Positions 15,444 through 23,019 of a stretch of DNA of 46,268 bases are shown in pieces. Under the pieces are notes generated by a model. It saw only the letters and a list, made by a program, of their open reading frames with translations. It was not told where the DNA came from and ran no database searches. Positions within the stretch are counted from its first letter, which is position 1, and every line of letters begins with the position of its first letter. The stretch is from an uncultured Erysipelotrichaceae bacterium (GTDB lineage Bacteria; Bacillota_I; Bacilli_A; RF39; UBA660), in NCBI GenBank assembly GCA_902797995.1, contig CADBUX010000006.1:1-46268 (forward strand), read 5' to 3'. Position numbers and translations under genes: made by a program.

Positions 15444-16457
15444 ATGAAAACAATACCAATTGTAGACCAAATAAAGAATCAAGAAGAAGAAAAATATAAT
15501 CTAATTATTGAAACTGAAACTCCAACAGTAATTGAATATTTTAAAAATAATCTCCAAGGAAAGAATTTAAATCTGTCTGATTCCTTATCAATGCTCATCA
15601 TAGGATTAAATGCTATTGGAGTAGCAGATTGTGAAAATAGAAAGATTTGTATTTTTAAAAAATCACAAGGTATTTATAAAAATTTCAAAAAATCTTTAAA
15701 GTATAGATTAAATAAAGCGATAATATCATTTACTACCTTTCATGAAATAAGACATATATTACAAAATGAAAGAGAAGATTTATTTCAAGACTATGATTTA
15801 TTTTGTATAAAATATCTATCTATTATGAATAATAAATATTTATTAAATACTGATTTTCACGATTCTCAATATTTCGAAATAGATGCCAATATATATGGAG
15901 CATCTGAAACAAAAAAGTTATTTCAAAACGATAATCAAGTCTCTAAATACATTGATGGAATTCTCTCAGACCATCTTTATGAAGAATACACTTATAATTT
16001 CGAATACTTTTTTAATAAGTTCTTAAAAACTATTAAATATGGCTTTGAAGAGGGTTATTATAATGATAATACGCAAATAAGTAATTATTGGAATCAAGAT
16101 GGCAGTTTTAAGAACTTAACGCAGTTAATGAAGTCAAACGAATTATTAAAAGATTCTAAACTAACTACAAAAATAGTAACAAGTAATGCTTTCTTATCAA
16201 CAATCAATACTAATAATTTGCAGCCATTAGAACTTGAGTTTTTAAATGATCAATTACAAAAATCTATAGGTTATTATGATGAAGATATGAATAATATTTG
16301 TGATTTATACTTCAGTAAGAAGATATCGAGAGTAGATTATCAAATGGGTGTTGATTTTCTAAACAGACAAATAGAAAACAAACAAAAATTTTTAAATAAA
16401 ATAAACGATTCCGATATAAAATATAAAACTAAAATTTTAAAAAGACTAACAAAATAG
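15444..16457 (+). CDS. Hypothetical zincin-like protein (HEIRH motif)
   Basis: A 337-residue protein with no family I can name. Residues 100-104 are HEIRH, an HExxH zinc site preceded by TF as in many metallopeptidases. Glu145 in YFEIDANIYG, 41 residues later, is placed like the third ligand of gluzincins (compare ExxA in ImmA/IrrE-type proteins). There is no signal peptide or membrane helix, so it is probably cytoplasmic. The C-terminal half is helical and Asn/Lys-rich, and looks unlike protease domains. It is a single gene with its own promoter. Protease activity is inference from the motif alone. Confidence 0.7.
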   Translation: MKTIPIVDQIKNQEEEKYNLIIETETPTVIEYFKNNLQGKNLNLSDSLSMLIIGLNAIGVADCENRKICIFKKSQGIYKNFKKSLKYRLNKAIISFTTFHEIRHILQNEREDLFQDYDLFCIKYLSIMNNKYLLNTDFHDSQYFEIDANIYGASETKKLFQNDNQVSKYIDGILSDHLYEEYTYNFEYFFNKFLKTIKYGFEEGYYNDNTQISNYWNQDGSFKNLTQLMKSNELLKDSKLTTKIVTSNAFLSTINTNNLQPLELEFLNDQLQKSIGYYDEDMNNICDLYFSKKISRVDYQMGVDFLNRQIENKQKFLNKINDSDIKYKTKILKRLTK

Positions 16458-16467
16458 TAGCTATTTT
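16451..16467 (+). terminator. Weak terminator hairpin after the zincin-like gene
   Basis: AAAATAG (16451-16457) pairs with CTATTTT (16461-16467) over TAG. The T-run is short, so termination may be partial. Confidence 0.5.
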
Positions 16468-16491
16468 ATTTGAAATAGAAGTCTCCAAAAT

Positions 16492-16520
16492 TTGACAAAA
16501 TGCACTTCCTCTGGTAAAAT
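16492..16520 (+). promoter_or_regulatory. Promoter of the ankyrin gene
   Basis: TTGACA (16492-16497), 17-nt spacer and TAAAAT (16515-16520). Confidence 0.82.
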
Positions 16521-16555
16521 ATTTAATTGTCACGCAAAGAAGAGGTGTATTAAAG

Positions 16556-17245
16556 ATGTTTTATGATGAAATACAAGCTATAGAAAAGTGTGAAGAAGAT
16601 CCGTCCCAGATATTTAATTTAATAGATGAAGGGCACATGGAATTAGTAGAAAAAGTACTAAGTAAAAAATGGTCATCAATTAACGTAACAAATGAAAACG
16701 GTGATGATGTCATAAGTTATTTATTAAAGAAGAATTATTATAATTTAGTACTAACTAATATGAAGAAAAAAGATTGGGATGTAAACCATCAAAATAAAGA
16801 TGGAGATACATTTGCTCATATCTTAGTAACAAAAAACTACTTAGATGTAAGGGATTTAACAAAAGAATTACATAAAAAGAAAAGTTTTATTCCAAATATT
16901 AGAAATAAAAATGGTGAAACTATTTTAGATAAATCCTTAAATAGAGATAATATTTATACTACAATAGAAATATTAAAAGACAAAAGATTTAATAACATTG
17001 ACTTAGTTTCATTTAAAAATTTATATGAAAAATATGTAAAAAGTGAAGAATACGGTGCATATTCAAAAATGACTAATTTAGAAGCAATTATTAGTAGTTT
17101 AAAAAATAAACCATTACTTCCAAAACTAAACAAAATAATAGAAGAATTAACAAATGATTTGGATGAAATTAAGAAAAAGTTAAAACAAGGTGACATGAAA
17201 ACACTAGATGATATGATTTATAGTGCTTTAGTAGAAATGGAATAG
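16556..17245 (+). CDS. Ankyrin-repeat-like protein
   Basis: A 229-residue soluble protein. At least three ankyrin-type units are visible: VTNENGDDVISYLLKKNYYN near 42-62, VNHQNKDGDTFAHILVTKNY near 76-96 and PNIRNKNGETILDKSLNRDN near 112-132. Each has the N-x-x-G-(D/E)-T-x-x-(H/x)-x-L pattern. The C-terminal 60 residues are a charged helix. Ankyrin repeats bind proteins; no partner is suggested by the neighbours. It has its own promoter and terminator. Confidence 0.75.
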   Translation: MFYDEIQAIEKCEEDPSQIFNLIDEGHMELVEKVLSKKWSSINVTNENGDDVISYLLKKNYYNLVLTNMKKKDWDVNHQNKDGDTFAHILVTKNYLDVRDLTKELHKKKSFIPNIRNKNGETILDKSLNRDNIYTTIEILKDKRFNNIDLVSFKNLYEKYVKSEEYGAYSKMTNLEAIISSLKNKPLLPKLNKIIEELTNDLDEIKKKLKQGDMKTLDDMIYSALVEME

Positions 17246-17272
17246 GTAAATTATTGATTAATTTGCCTTTTT
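17245..17272 (+). terminator. Terminator of the ankyrin gene
   Basis: GGTAAATTA (17245-17253) pairs with TAATTTGCC (17259-17267) with one wobble, followed by TTTTT. Confidence 0.8.
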
Positions 17273-17394
17273 ATTTTATAATTTTAAACAGGCCCTCATT
17301 ATAAGTAAAAAACGAAGAATATTATTATTTGTTAGAAAACTATCAAGAATAAAAAAACATAAATATTAAAAAGATATGAAAGGAACTGATACAT

Positions 17395-18807
17395 ATGAAT
17401 ATGCCATCTTTAAAAGAAGCGAAAAAAAGAACCGACAAACGAGTAGAAACAAAGACTTATAAAAAAGAAAACAAATATCAAGAGTTATTAAAAAATAAAA
17501 CTTTTTATATAAAGACCTATGGTTGTCAAATGAATGAACATGATAGTGAAAACATGATAGCAATTTTAAAAGAATATGGTATGAAAGAAGTAAAAGACTA
17601 TGAAGATGCAGATTTAATCATGCTAAATACCTGTTCAATAAGAGAAAACGCTCATAACAAAGTATTTGGTATGTTAGGTAGAATAAAGCATTTAAAAGGC
17701 ATAAAAAAAGATATAGTAGTAGGCCTAGCGGGTTGTATGGCTCAAGAAGAAGTAGTAGCAAATGAGATACTAAACAAGTATAAATGGATGGATTTTGTTT
17801 TAGGAACTCACAATATCCACAATTTAGCAGAAATAGTTTATGACTCATTTAAAGATAGAAAGCTAAAAATTGAAGCACAAAGTATTGAAGGAGACATCAT
17901 AGAAAACATGCCTGCAGATAGACAAAACAAATATAAAGCATATGTAAATATAATGTATGGCTGTGATAAATTCTGTACTTATTGTATAGTGCCTTATACA
18001 AGAGGAAAGCAAAGAAGCAGAAATAAAGATGACATCATAAAAGAAGTAAAAGACTTGATAAAAGAAGGATACAAAGAAGTGACGCTTTTAGGGCAAAATG
18101 TAAATGCTTACGGAAAAGATAGAAATGATAACTACAACATGGCAAATCTTTTAGAAGACGTAGCAAAAACAGGTATAGATAGAGTTAGATTTATGACTTC
18201 ACATCCTTGGGACTTTACTGATGATATGATTGATATAATAGCTAAATACCATAACATAATGCCAAGTATTCACTTACCTGTACAGTCCGGTAACACTAGA
18301 ATTCTAAAACTTATGGGAAGACGCTACACAAAAGAAGAATACCTTGACTTGTTCTATAAATTAAAAGATAGAATACCTAAGGTAGCAATATCAACAGATA
18401 TAATTGTAGGCTTTCCAAATGAAACAGAAGAAGAGTTTAATGACACTTTAGAACTTGTTAATAAATGTAAATTTGATTTAGCATACACATTTATTTTCTC
18501 AAAAAGAGTAGGAACACCTGCGGAAAAAATGAAGGATAATGTTACTCTAGAAGAAAAAGAACAAAGACTATATAAACTAAATGAACTTGTTAACAAATAT
18601 GCTCTTGAAAACAATAAAAAGTTAGAAGGAGAAATAGTAGAAGTTCTTGTGGAAGCATTAAGTGATAAAGAGGGATTCGTAATGGGATACTCAGATACAA
18701 ATAAATTAGTAAATCTAAAAGGTGAAGAAGACCTAATAGGTAAAATAGTAAAAGTAAAAATACTTGAAGCAAAAACCTGGAGTTTAAACGGAGAATATGT
18801 TGAATAA
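17395..18807 (+). CDS. miaB: tRNA (N6-isopentenyl adenosine-37-C2)-methylthiotransferase
   Basis: A radical-SAM enzyme that adds the methylthio group to i6A37 of tRNAs reading UNN codons. The protein has 470 residues. The N-terminal domain has the three Fe-S Cys in TYGCQMNEHDSE, LNTCSIREN and GLAGCMAQE. The radical SAM site CxxxCxxC is in YGCDKFCTYCIVPYTRG. A TRAM domain occupies the last 65 residues (GEIVEVLVEALS onward). The 30-40 residue Lys-rich N-terminal extension is usual for Firmicutes MiaB. It is not followed by mutS/mutL as in many relatives. The 150 nt before it hold no clear promoter. Confidence 0.96.
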   Translation: MNMPSLKEAKKRTDKRVETKTYKKENKYQELLKNKTFYIKTYGCQMNEHDSENMIAILKEYGMKEVKDYEDADLIMLNTCSIRENAHNKVFGMLGRIKHLKGIKKDIVVGLAGCMAQEEVVANEILNKYKWMDFVLGTHNIHNLAEIVYDSFKDRKLKIEAQSIEGDIIENMPADRQNKYKAYVNIMYGCDKFCTYCIVPYTRGKQRSRNKDDIIKEVKDLIKEGYKEVTLLGQNVNAYGKDRNDNYNMANLLEDVAKTGIDRVRFMTSHPWDFTDDMIDIIAKYHNIMPSIHLPVQSGNTRILKLMGRRYTKEEYLDLFYKLKDRIPKVAISTDIIVGFPNETEEEFNDTLELVNKCKFDLAYTFIFSKRVGTPAEKMKDNVTLEEKEQRLYKLNELVNKYALENNKKLEGEIVEVLVEALSDKEGFVMGYSDTNKLVNLKGEEDLIGKIVKVKILEAKTWSLNGEYVE

Positions 18808-18820
18808 TATTCTCTTTTTT
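18791..18820 (+). terminator. Terminator of miaB
   Basis: GAGAATAT (18791-18798) pairs with ATATTCTC (18807-18814), then TTTTTT. The stem overlaps the end of the gene. Confidence 0.88.
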
Positions 18821-18824
18821 ATCA

Positions 18825-18851
18825 ACAAATGCCCTTTTATAGCATAAATTA
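18825..18851 (+). promoter_or_regulatory. Possible mother-cell (sigma-K/E type) promoter of cotE
   Basis: CATAAATTA at 18843-18851 fits the sigma-K -10 pattern CATANNNTA, with AC 16 nt upstream at 18825-18826. The same -10 is compatible with sigma-E. No housekeeping promoter is visible. Short motifs in AT-rich DNA, so moderate at best. Confidence 0.45.
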
Positions 18852-18868
18852 AATTGAGGGGTGATATA

Positions 18869-19429
18869 GTGGCAAACTATAGAGAAATCGTTACTAAAAC
18901 AGTATTAGGCAAAGCTAAAAAGACGTTCACAAATCATTATTCTTTAACACCTGAACAAGTTCCAACTACAATTTTGGGATGTTGGGTAATTAATCATAAA
19001 TTTGAAGGCTCAAAAGAAAACAAAAAAGTAAGAATCAAAGGAACAAGTGATGTTAATATTTGGTATGCTTATGATAACGACACAAAAACTCTAGTGTCAA
19101 AACAAACTATTAGTTATGATGAGCTTTTAAATGTTTCTAAAAAAATAGAAAGTGACTTAACAGATGACAGTGAAATAATAGTAAGAAGTCTAAAACAGCC
19201 TACTTGCACTAAAGTGGATATAAATGAAGGAAACATTGAATATGACATAACAAAAGAATTAGGAATAGAAATAGTAGGAGATGCTAAAGTAAGAATTGCA
19301 GTAGATGATGATGAAGACGAATGGGAAGATTTAACAGAAGAAGATAATGATAATGAAAAAAGCGAAGATAGAATAATGGAAGATATTGATAAAAATGTAA
19401 ACGAAAATTTTATTAACGAAAATAACTAA
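18869..19429 (+). CDS. cotE: Outer spore coat protein CotE
   Basis: CotE directs assembly of the outer spore coat in the mother cell. The start is GTG at 18869 after GAGGGG; an in-frame TTG at 18854 lies in that Shine-Dalgarno. The 186-residue product matches CotE throughout: ANYREIVTKTVLGKAKK (B. subtilis begins SEYREIITKAVVAKGRK), TTILGCWVINHKFEG, VNIWYAYDNDTKT, LKQPTCTKVDI, and the very acidic tail DDDEDEWEDLTEEDND. B. subtilis CotE is 181 residues. It is single-gene, with a sporulation-type promoter candidate and a strong terminator. This, with spo0A, is direct evidence for endospore formation. Confidence 0.92.
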   Translation: MANYREIVTKTVLGKAKKTFTNHYSLTPEQVPTTILGCWVINHKFEGSKENKKVRIKGTSDVNIWYAYDNDTKTLVSKQTISYDELLNVSKKIESDLTDDSEIIVRSLKQPTCTKVDINEGNIEYDITKELGIEIVGDAKVRIAVDDDEDEWEDLTEEDNDNEKSEDRIMEDIDKNVNENFINENN

Positions 19430-19457
19430 CCTATAAAAACTATTTTATAGGTTTTTA
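19428..19457 (+). terminator. Terminator of cotE
   Basis: AACCTATAAAA (19428-19438), loop ACTA, TTTTATAGGTT (19443-19453), then T. Confidence 0.93.
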
Positions 19458-19472
19458 AATATATAAAATAAA

Positions 19473-19516
19473 TGTCAACCTTTTAGGTTGACAAGCATAA
19501 ATTTATGTAGTACAAT
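19473..19516 (+). promoter_or_regulatory. rpsP promoter with palindrome over the -35
   Basis: TTGACA (19488-19493), 17-nt spacer and TACAAT (19511-19516). The -35 is the right arm of a perfect inverted repeat TGTCAACC (19473-19480) / GGTTGACA (19486-19493) with a 5-nt spacer, so a dimeric regulator could cover the -35. No U-run follows, so it is not a terminator. Confidence 0.75.
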
Positions 19517-19543
19517 ACTTATCAGTTGAAAGGAGAGAAATAT

Positions 19544-19816
19544 ATGGCAGTAAAAATTAGACTAACAAGAATGGGCTCAAAGAAAAGACCAAGTTATCGT
19601 ATAGTAGCAACTGATTCAAGAAGTCCAAGAGATGGAAAATATCTAGAATTAATAGGATTTTATAATCCACTTGCAAATCCTGCAGAAATTAGAATTAACG
19701 AAGAAGTAGCGTTAAAATGGATTAAAAATGGAGCTATTTTAACAGATACAGCAAAAGATCTATTTAGTAAAGCTGGAATTATGAAAAAAATTCATGAAGA
19801 AAGACAAAGCAAATAA
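19544..19816 (+). CDS. rpsP: 30S ribosomal protein S16
   Basis: A 90-residue small-subunit protein. [20 protein letters not shown] is the standard S16 start, followed by [16 protein letters not shown]. The ATG at 19544 follows AAGGAG (19529-19534); an ATG at 19526 would lie before that site and is rejected. Its stop overlaps the start of khpA (ATAATG). The usual rimM, trmD and rplS partners are missing here. Confidence 0.96.
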   Translation: MAVKIRLTRMGSKKRPSYRIVATDSRSPRDGKYLELIGFYNPLANPAEIRINEEVALKWIKNGAILTDTAKDLFSKAGIMKKIHEERQSK

Positions 19817-20064
19817 TGGATTTAATTAAATTAACAGAAGAAATAATTCTTTCTTTAGTAGAAGATAAAGAAATAGTCAAAGTAAAAGAATTTCCTTCTG
19901 AAAATGAAAAAGAAATATTGTTAGAAGTAGTAATTTCAGAAAATGATATGCCTAAAGTAATAGGTAAAAATGGAAAAGTAATAAATTCTATTAGAACAAT
20001 AGTGCAAGCTAGTAGTTACTTAAAAGATAACAAGCAAATAAAAATTAATATTGATAGCATTTAA
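19816..20064 (+). CDS. khpA: KH-domain RNA-binding protein KhpA
   Basis: An 82-residue single KH-domain protein. The GxxG-type loop is in PKVIGKNGKVINSIRTIVQA (residues about 48-67). The family (YlqC/KhpA) binds small RNAs with KhpB and influences cell elongation in some Firmicutes. Translational coupling with rpsP (one-base overlap) is the standard arrangement. Confidence 0.9.
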   Translation: MDLIKLTEEIILSLVEDKEIVKVKEFPSENEKEILLEVVISENDMPKVIGKNGKVINSIRTIVQASSYLKDNKQIKINIDSI

Positions 20065-20068
20065 ACTA

Positions 20069-20096
20069 TTGACAAAGAAAAAAATTTAGGTATAAT
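20069..20096 (+). promoter_or_regulatory. Promoter of tRNA-Ala
   Basis: TTGACA (20069-20074), 16-nt spacer and TATAAT (20091-20096), starting 5 nt after khpA. Confidence 0.88.
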
Positions 20097-20128
20097 TATA
20101 AGTGTCCTTGAAAAAGGAACGCTTATCT

Positions 20129-20205
20129 GGGGAATTAGCTCAGCTGGCTAGAGCACCTGCCTTGCACGCAGGGGGTCAAGGGTTCGAATCCCTTATTCTC
20201 CACCA
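20129..20205 (+). tRNA. tRNA-Ala (anticodon TGC)
   Basis: A complete cloverleaf with encoded CCA. Acceptor GGGGAAT (20129-20135) pairs with ATTCTCC (20195-20201), including the G3-U70 wobble that is the alanine identity element. Anticodon stem CCTGC/GCAGG frames the loop CTTGCAC (TGC). The T loop is GGTTCGAATCC. A small overlapping reading frame through this gene is spurious. Confidence 0.98.
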
Positions 20206-20220
20206 TAAAGAAATATTAAG

Positions 20221-20240
20221 AACCAAAAAGGTTTTTTTTT
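20221..20240 (+). terminator. Terminator of tRNA-Ala
   Basis: AACC (20221-20224), loop AAAAA, GGTT (20230-20233), then a run of T. Confidence 0.7.
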
Positions 20241-20286
20241 GTATAAAAATATATAAAAAACACCATTATATAAATGGAGGAAAAAT

Positions 20287-20496
20287 ATGGAAAAAATAAC
20301 GTTATCTCCAACTGATTTAACTAATTTAAAAGAACTTTTTCAAGAAAATTACCTTATTATAAAACAGACAAAAGAATATGAACGAAAGACATATAATAAT
20401 GAAATAAGAATAATTCTAAAGCAAATAAGAGATTCTCACGAAGAAAACTTATTAACAATTATGAAATTGCTCGATGATAAAGAAAGGATAATTTAA
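20287..20496 (+). CDS. Small helical protein, possibly CotF-like coat protein
   Basis: A 69-residue all-helical protein with no Cys, starting at an ATG after GGAGG. It begins KITLSPTDLTNLKELFQENY and continues in amphipathic helices. Its stop overlaps the start of the next small gene by one base, so the two are translated together. Paired small helical proteins of this kind resemble the two halves of CotF-type spore coat proteins. The match is weak, and 'hypothetical' is safe. Confidence 0.65.
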   Translation: MEKITLSPTDLTNLKELFQENYLIIKQTKEYERKTYNNEIRIILKQIRDSHEENLLTIMKLLDDKERII

Positions 20497-20759
20497 TGAA
20501 AGAAAAAGAAAATTTATCTACTTTATATATTTATGAACAAAATTTGTTAAAAAGTTGTACTACTAAGCTCTTAGAGTCTTCGAATGAAATAATACATGAC
20601 AATATCCTAAGTATTTTTGATAATGTAGATGAAATAAATAGAAAGTTATATAAATACTTATTAAAACAAGAACTTATAAAAAAAGAAAAAACTACCAAAA
20701 AGAAAAAAGAAATACTCTATGAAGAATTAGACAGTATGCTATTAAGGATAAATGAATAA
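20496..20759 (+). CDS. Small helical protein, partner of the preceding gene
   Basis: An 87-residue protein read from an ATG overlapping the previous stop (TAATG). It begins with acidic and basic residues, then LSTLYIYEQNLLKSCTTKLL, and ends in a Lys-rich segment and an acidic helix. The helix pattern (Y.YEQ...S.......S......) is reminiscent of CotF/ferritin-like coat proteins. Given spo0A and cotE nearby, a spore role is possible, but this is inference. Confidence 0.62.
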   Translation: MKEKENLSTLYIYEQNLLKSCTTKLLESSNEIIHDNILSIFDNVDEINRKLYKYLLKQELIKKEKTTKKKKEILYEELDSMLLRINE

Positions 20760-20820
20760 TTTATTCTTTTTTAATAGCAAAAAACAAAAAATATAGTATA
20801 ATAAATTTGGGTGATGAAAA

Positions 20821-22047
20821 ATGGACAAAATTATACAAGAAGCCTTATTAAAAGAAGAATTAAGACAAGAAGAAAACATAGAATTAATTGCCTCAGAAAA
20901 TTTTGTATCAAAAGATATATTGAACTTACAAGGAAGTGTACTTACTAATAAATATGCAGAAGGTTACCCTGAAAAAAGATACTATGGTGGTTGCAAGTAT
21001 ATTGATATTATTGAAAAAGAAGCCATAGAAAATGCTAAAAAATTATTTGATTGTAAGTATGCAAATGTACAGCCTCATTCAGGAAGTAGTGCCAATATGG
21101 CAGTATATAGAGCCCTTTTATCAAAAGGTGATAAAGTAATGGGTATGGATCTTTCAAATGGGGGGCATCTAACTCATGGACATAAGGCAAGTTTTAGTGG
21201 TAAAGACTATGAGATAGTATCATATAAATTAAATAGCAAAACAGAAAGTTTAGACTACGATGAAATAGAAAAAATCGCTTTAAAGGAAAACCCAAAAATG
21301 ATTATTGCAGGAGCATCAGCCTATTCGTTAAAAATAGATTTTAAAAGATTTAGAGAAATAGCAGACAAAGTAGGAGCTTATCTAATGGTTGATATGGCTC
21401 ATATTGCAGGACTTGTAGCAGCCCATCTTCATCAAAATCCCTGTGATTATGCCGATGTAGTAACATCTACAACCCACAAAACTTTAAGAGGGCCACGTGG
21501 AGGGCTTATTCTAACTAATAAAGAAGAAATAGCAAAAAAAATAGATACAGAAATCTTTCCTGGTATTCAAGGAGGACCTTTAATGCACGTAATTGCAGCC
21601 AAGGCAGAGTGTTTTTATGAAGCATTACAACCAGAGTTCAAAGAATACATGAAGCAGGTTTTAAAAAATGCAGTTGCAATGGTAGAAAAATTTAAAGAAA
21701 AAGGAGTAAAAATAGTATCTAATAAAACTGAAAATCATCTATTTTTAGTAGATGTAAAATCATCTTTTAATCTAAGCGGAAAAGAAGCCGAAGAACTATT
21801 AAGTAAAGTTAACATTACTTGTAATAAAAACTCTATTCCAAATGACACAGAATCAGCATTTAAAACAAGTGGAATAAGAATAGGGACACCTGCTATGACA
21901 ACAAGAGGATTAAAAGAAGAAGACTTTAGAACAATTGCGGATATAATTATTAATGTACTAACAAGTCCTCAAGATGAAAATGTATTGCAAGAATCAAGAG
22001 AAAAAGTTCAAAATATAACAAGAAAATATCCTTTATATAAAGATTAA
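20821..22047 (+). CDS. glyA: Serine hydroxymethyltransferase
   Basis: A PLP enzyme converting serine and tetrahydrofolate to glycine and methylene-THF. The 408-residue length is normal. Motifs include [52 protein letters not shown], and the PLP Lys in [25 protein letters not shown] is near the C-terminus. TATAAT at 20797-20802 is a probable -10. The Shine-Dalgarno is weak (GGGTGATG). It is a single gene ending at a long A/T stem terminator. Confidence 0.97.
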   Translation: MDKIIQEALLKEELRQEENIELIASENFVSKDILNLQGSVLTNKYAEGYPEKRYYGGCKYIDIIEKEAIENAKKLFDCKYANVQPHSGSSANMAVYRALLSKGDKVMGMDLSNGGHLTHGHKASFSGKDYEIVSYKLNSKTESLDYDEIEKIALKENPKMIIAGASAYSLKIDFKRFREIADKVGAYLMVDMAHIAGLVAAHLHQNPCDYADVVTSTTHKTLRGPRGGLILTNKEEIAKKIDTEIFPGIQGGPLMHVIAAKAECFYEALQPEFKEYMKQVLKNAVAMVEKFKEKGVKIVSNKTENHLFLVDVKSSFNLSGKEAEELLSKVNITCNKNSIPNDTESAFKTSGIRIGTPAMTTRGLKEEDFRTIADIIINVLTSPQDENVLQESREKVQNITRKYPLYKD

Positions 22048-22070
22048 TAAAATATTTAAAAATGAAAAAT

Positions 22071-22104
22071 AAAAAAATTGTATAATAGACCTTACAATTT
22101 TTTT
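22071..22104 (+). terminator. Terminator of glyA
   Basis: AAAAAAATTGTA (22071-22082) pairs with TACAATTTTTTT (22093-22104) over a 10-nt loop. Confidence 0.85.
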
Positions 22105-22113
22105 ATTTTTATA

Positions 22114-22182
22114 GTATACTTAATAGAGTAAAAGTATACACTTAAACAGAAGTTTTACACGTTAAAAAATAGATGTTATAAT
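22114..22182 (+). promoter_or_regulatory. cdaA promoter and upstream inverted repeat
   Basis: TTTACA (22154-22159), 17-nt spacer and TATAAT (22177-22182) form the promoter. Upstream, GTATACTT (22114-22121) and AAGTATAC (22132-22139) form a perfect 8-bp inverted repeat with a 10-nt gap, about 15 nt before the -35, where an activator could bind. Confidence 0.6.
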
Positions 22183-22203
22183 AAATAACGTTTGGAGGTA
22201 ATT

Positions 22204-23019
22204 ATGATATTTAATTTTATTTCAATAATAGATATATTAAGAAAGATACTAGACTGGGGAATAATGTGGTATCTAGTATATGCCTTATTAAAAAATATAA
22301 AGAACAACGTCAAACTCTCTCTACTAATAAAAGGAATCTTGTTGATTATAGTTTTAAATTGGGTTGCTAATAAAGTAGGGTTAGTTGTAGTAGGCTTAGT
22401 ATTGCAATACATAATTCAATGGGGTCCAATTGCTTTAATCGTAATATTCCAACCAGAAATTAGAAATATTTTAGAACAAATTGGTAAAACACAACTATTA
22501 GGAAGACATAAAACTTTAACAGTAGATCAAAGAGAAAGATTAGTATATGAAATAATAAATGCAGTAGATCAAATGCGCAAAGCAAAAATTGGAGCCTTAA
22601 TTGTACTGGAACGAGATGTAAGTTTAATAGACTATATTCAAAAAGCTACCAATCTTTATGCAGAAATATCTAGCGAACTTTTAGTATCAATATTCTTCCC
22701 TAATAACCCTTTACATGATGGTGGAGTAATTATTCAAGGGGATAGAATTAGTTGCGCAGGAGCAGTGTTTCCTACAAGTAACAGTTTAAAAATAAATAAA
22801 AGATTAGGAACTAGACATCGTGCAGCTCTTGGAATAAGTGAAGAAACTGATGCTATATCAATTATTGTTTCAGAAGAAACAGGAAGAGTATCAATTGCTA
22901 TAAAAGGAGAATTATTCTATAACTTATCAATTGATGATGTAAGAATTCTATTAATAGATGAGTTAAGACCAAAACAAGAAGATTTTGAAGATGAATATAA
23001 TGAGGAGGAAGATATCTAA
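22204..23019 (+). CDS. cdaA: Membrane diadenylate cyclase CdaA
   Basis: Makes the second messenger c-di-AMP from two ATP. The ATG at 22204 follows GGAGG (22194-22198). The 271-residue protein has three N-terminal membrane helices within the first 85 residues, a short linker, then the DAC domain. The two active-site motifs are NPLHDGGVII and GTRHRAALG. The first reads DGG instead of the usual DGA; a small-for-small change that may be tolerated. SEETGRVSIA is conserved. Its stop overlaps the start of cdaR by one base. The usual third gene, glmM, is absent. Confidence 0.94.
   Translation: MIFNFISIIDILRKILDWGIMWYLVYALLKNIKNNVKLSLLIKGILLIIVLNWVANKVGLVVVGLVLQYIIQWGPIALIVIFQPEIRNILEQIGKTQLLGRHKTLTVDQRERLVYEIINAVDQMRKAKIGALIVLERDVSLIDYIQKATNLYAEISSELLVSIFFPNNPLHDGGVIIQGDRISCAGAVFPTSNSLKINKRLGTRHRAALGISEETDAISIIVSEETGRVSIAIKGELFYNLSIDDVRILLIDELRPKQEDFEDEYNEEEDI

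Noticed and set aside
19473-19493. Terminator for cotE from the TGTCAACC/GGTTGACA palindrome
   Set aside because: No U-run follows, and cotE already has an 11-bp terminator just upstream; the right arm is a promoter -35.
20102-20299. A 65-codon plus-strand frame (MSLKKERLSGELAQLARAP...)
   Set aside because: It runs through tRNA-Ala; the apparent protein is the well-known artefact of translating a tRNA gene.
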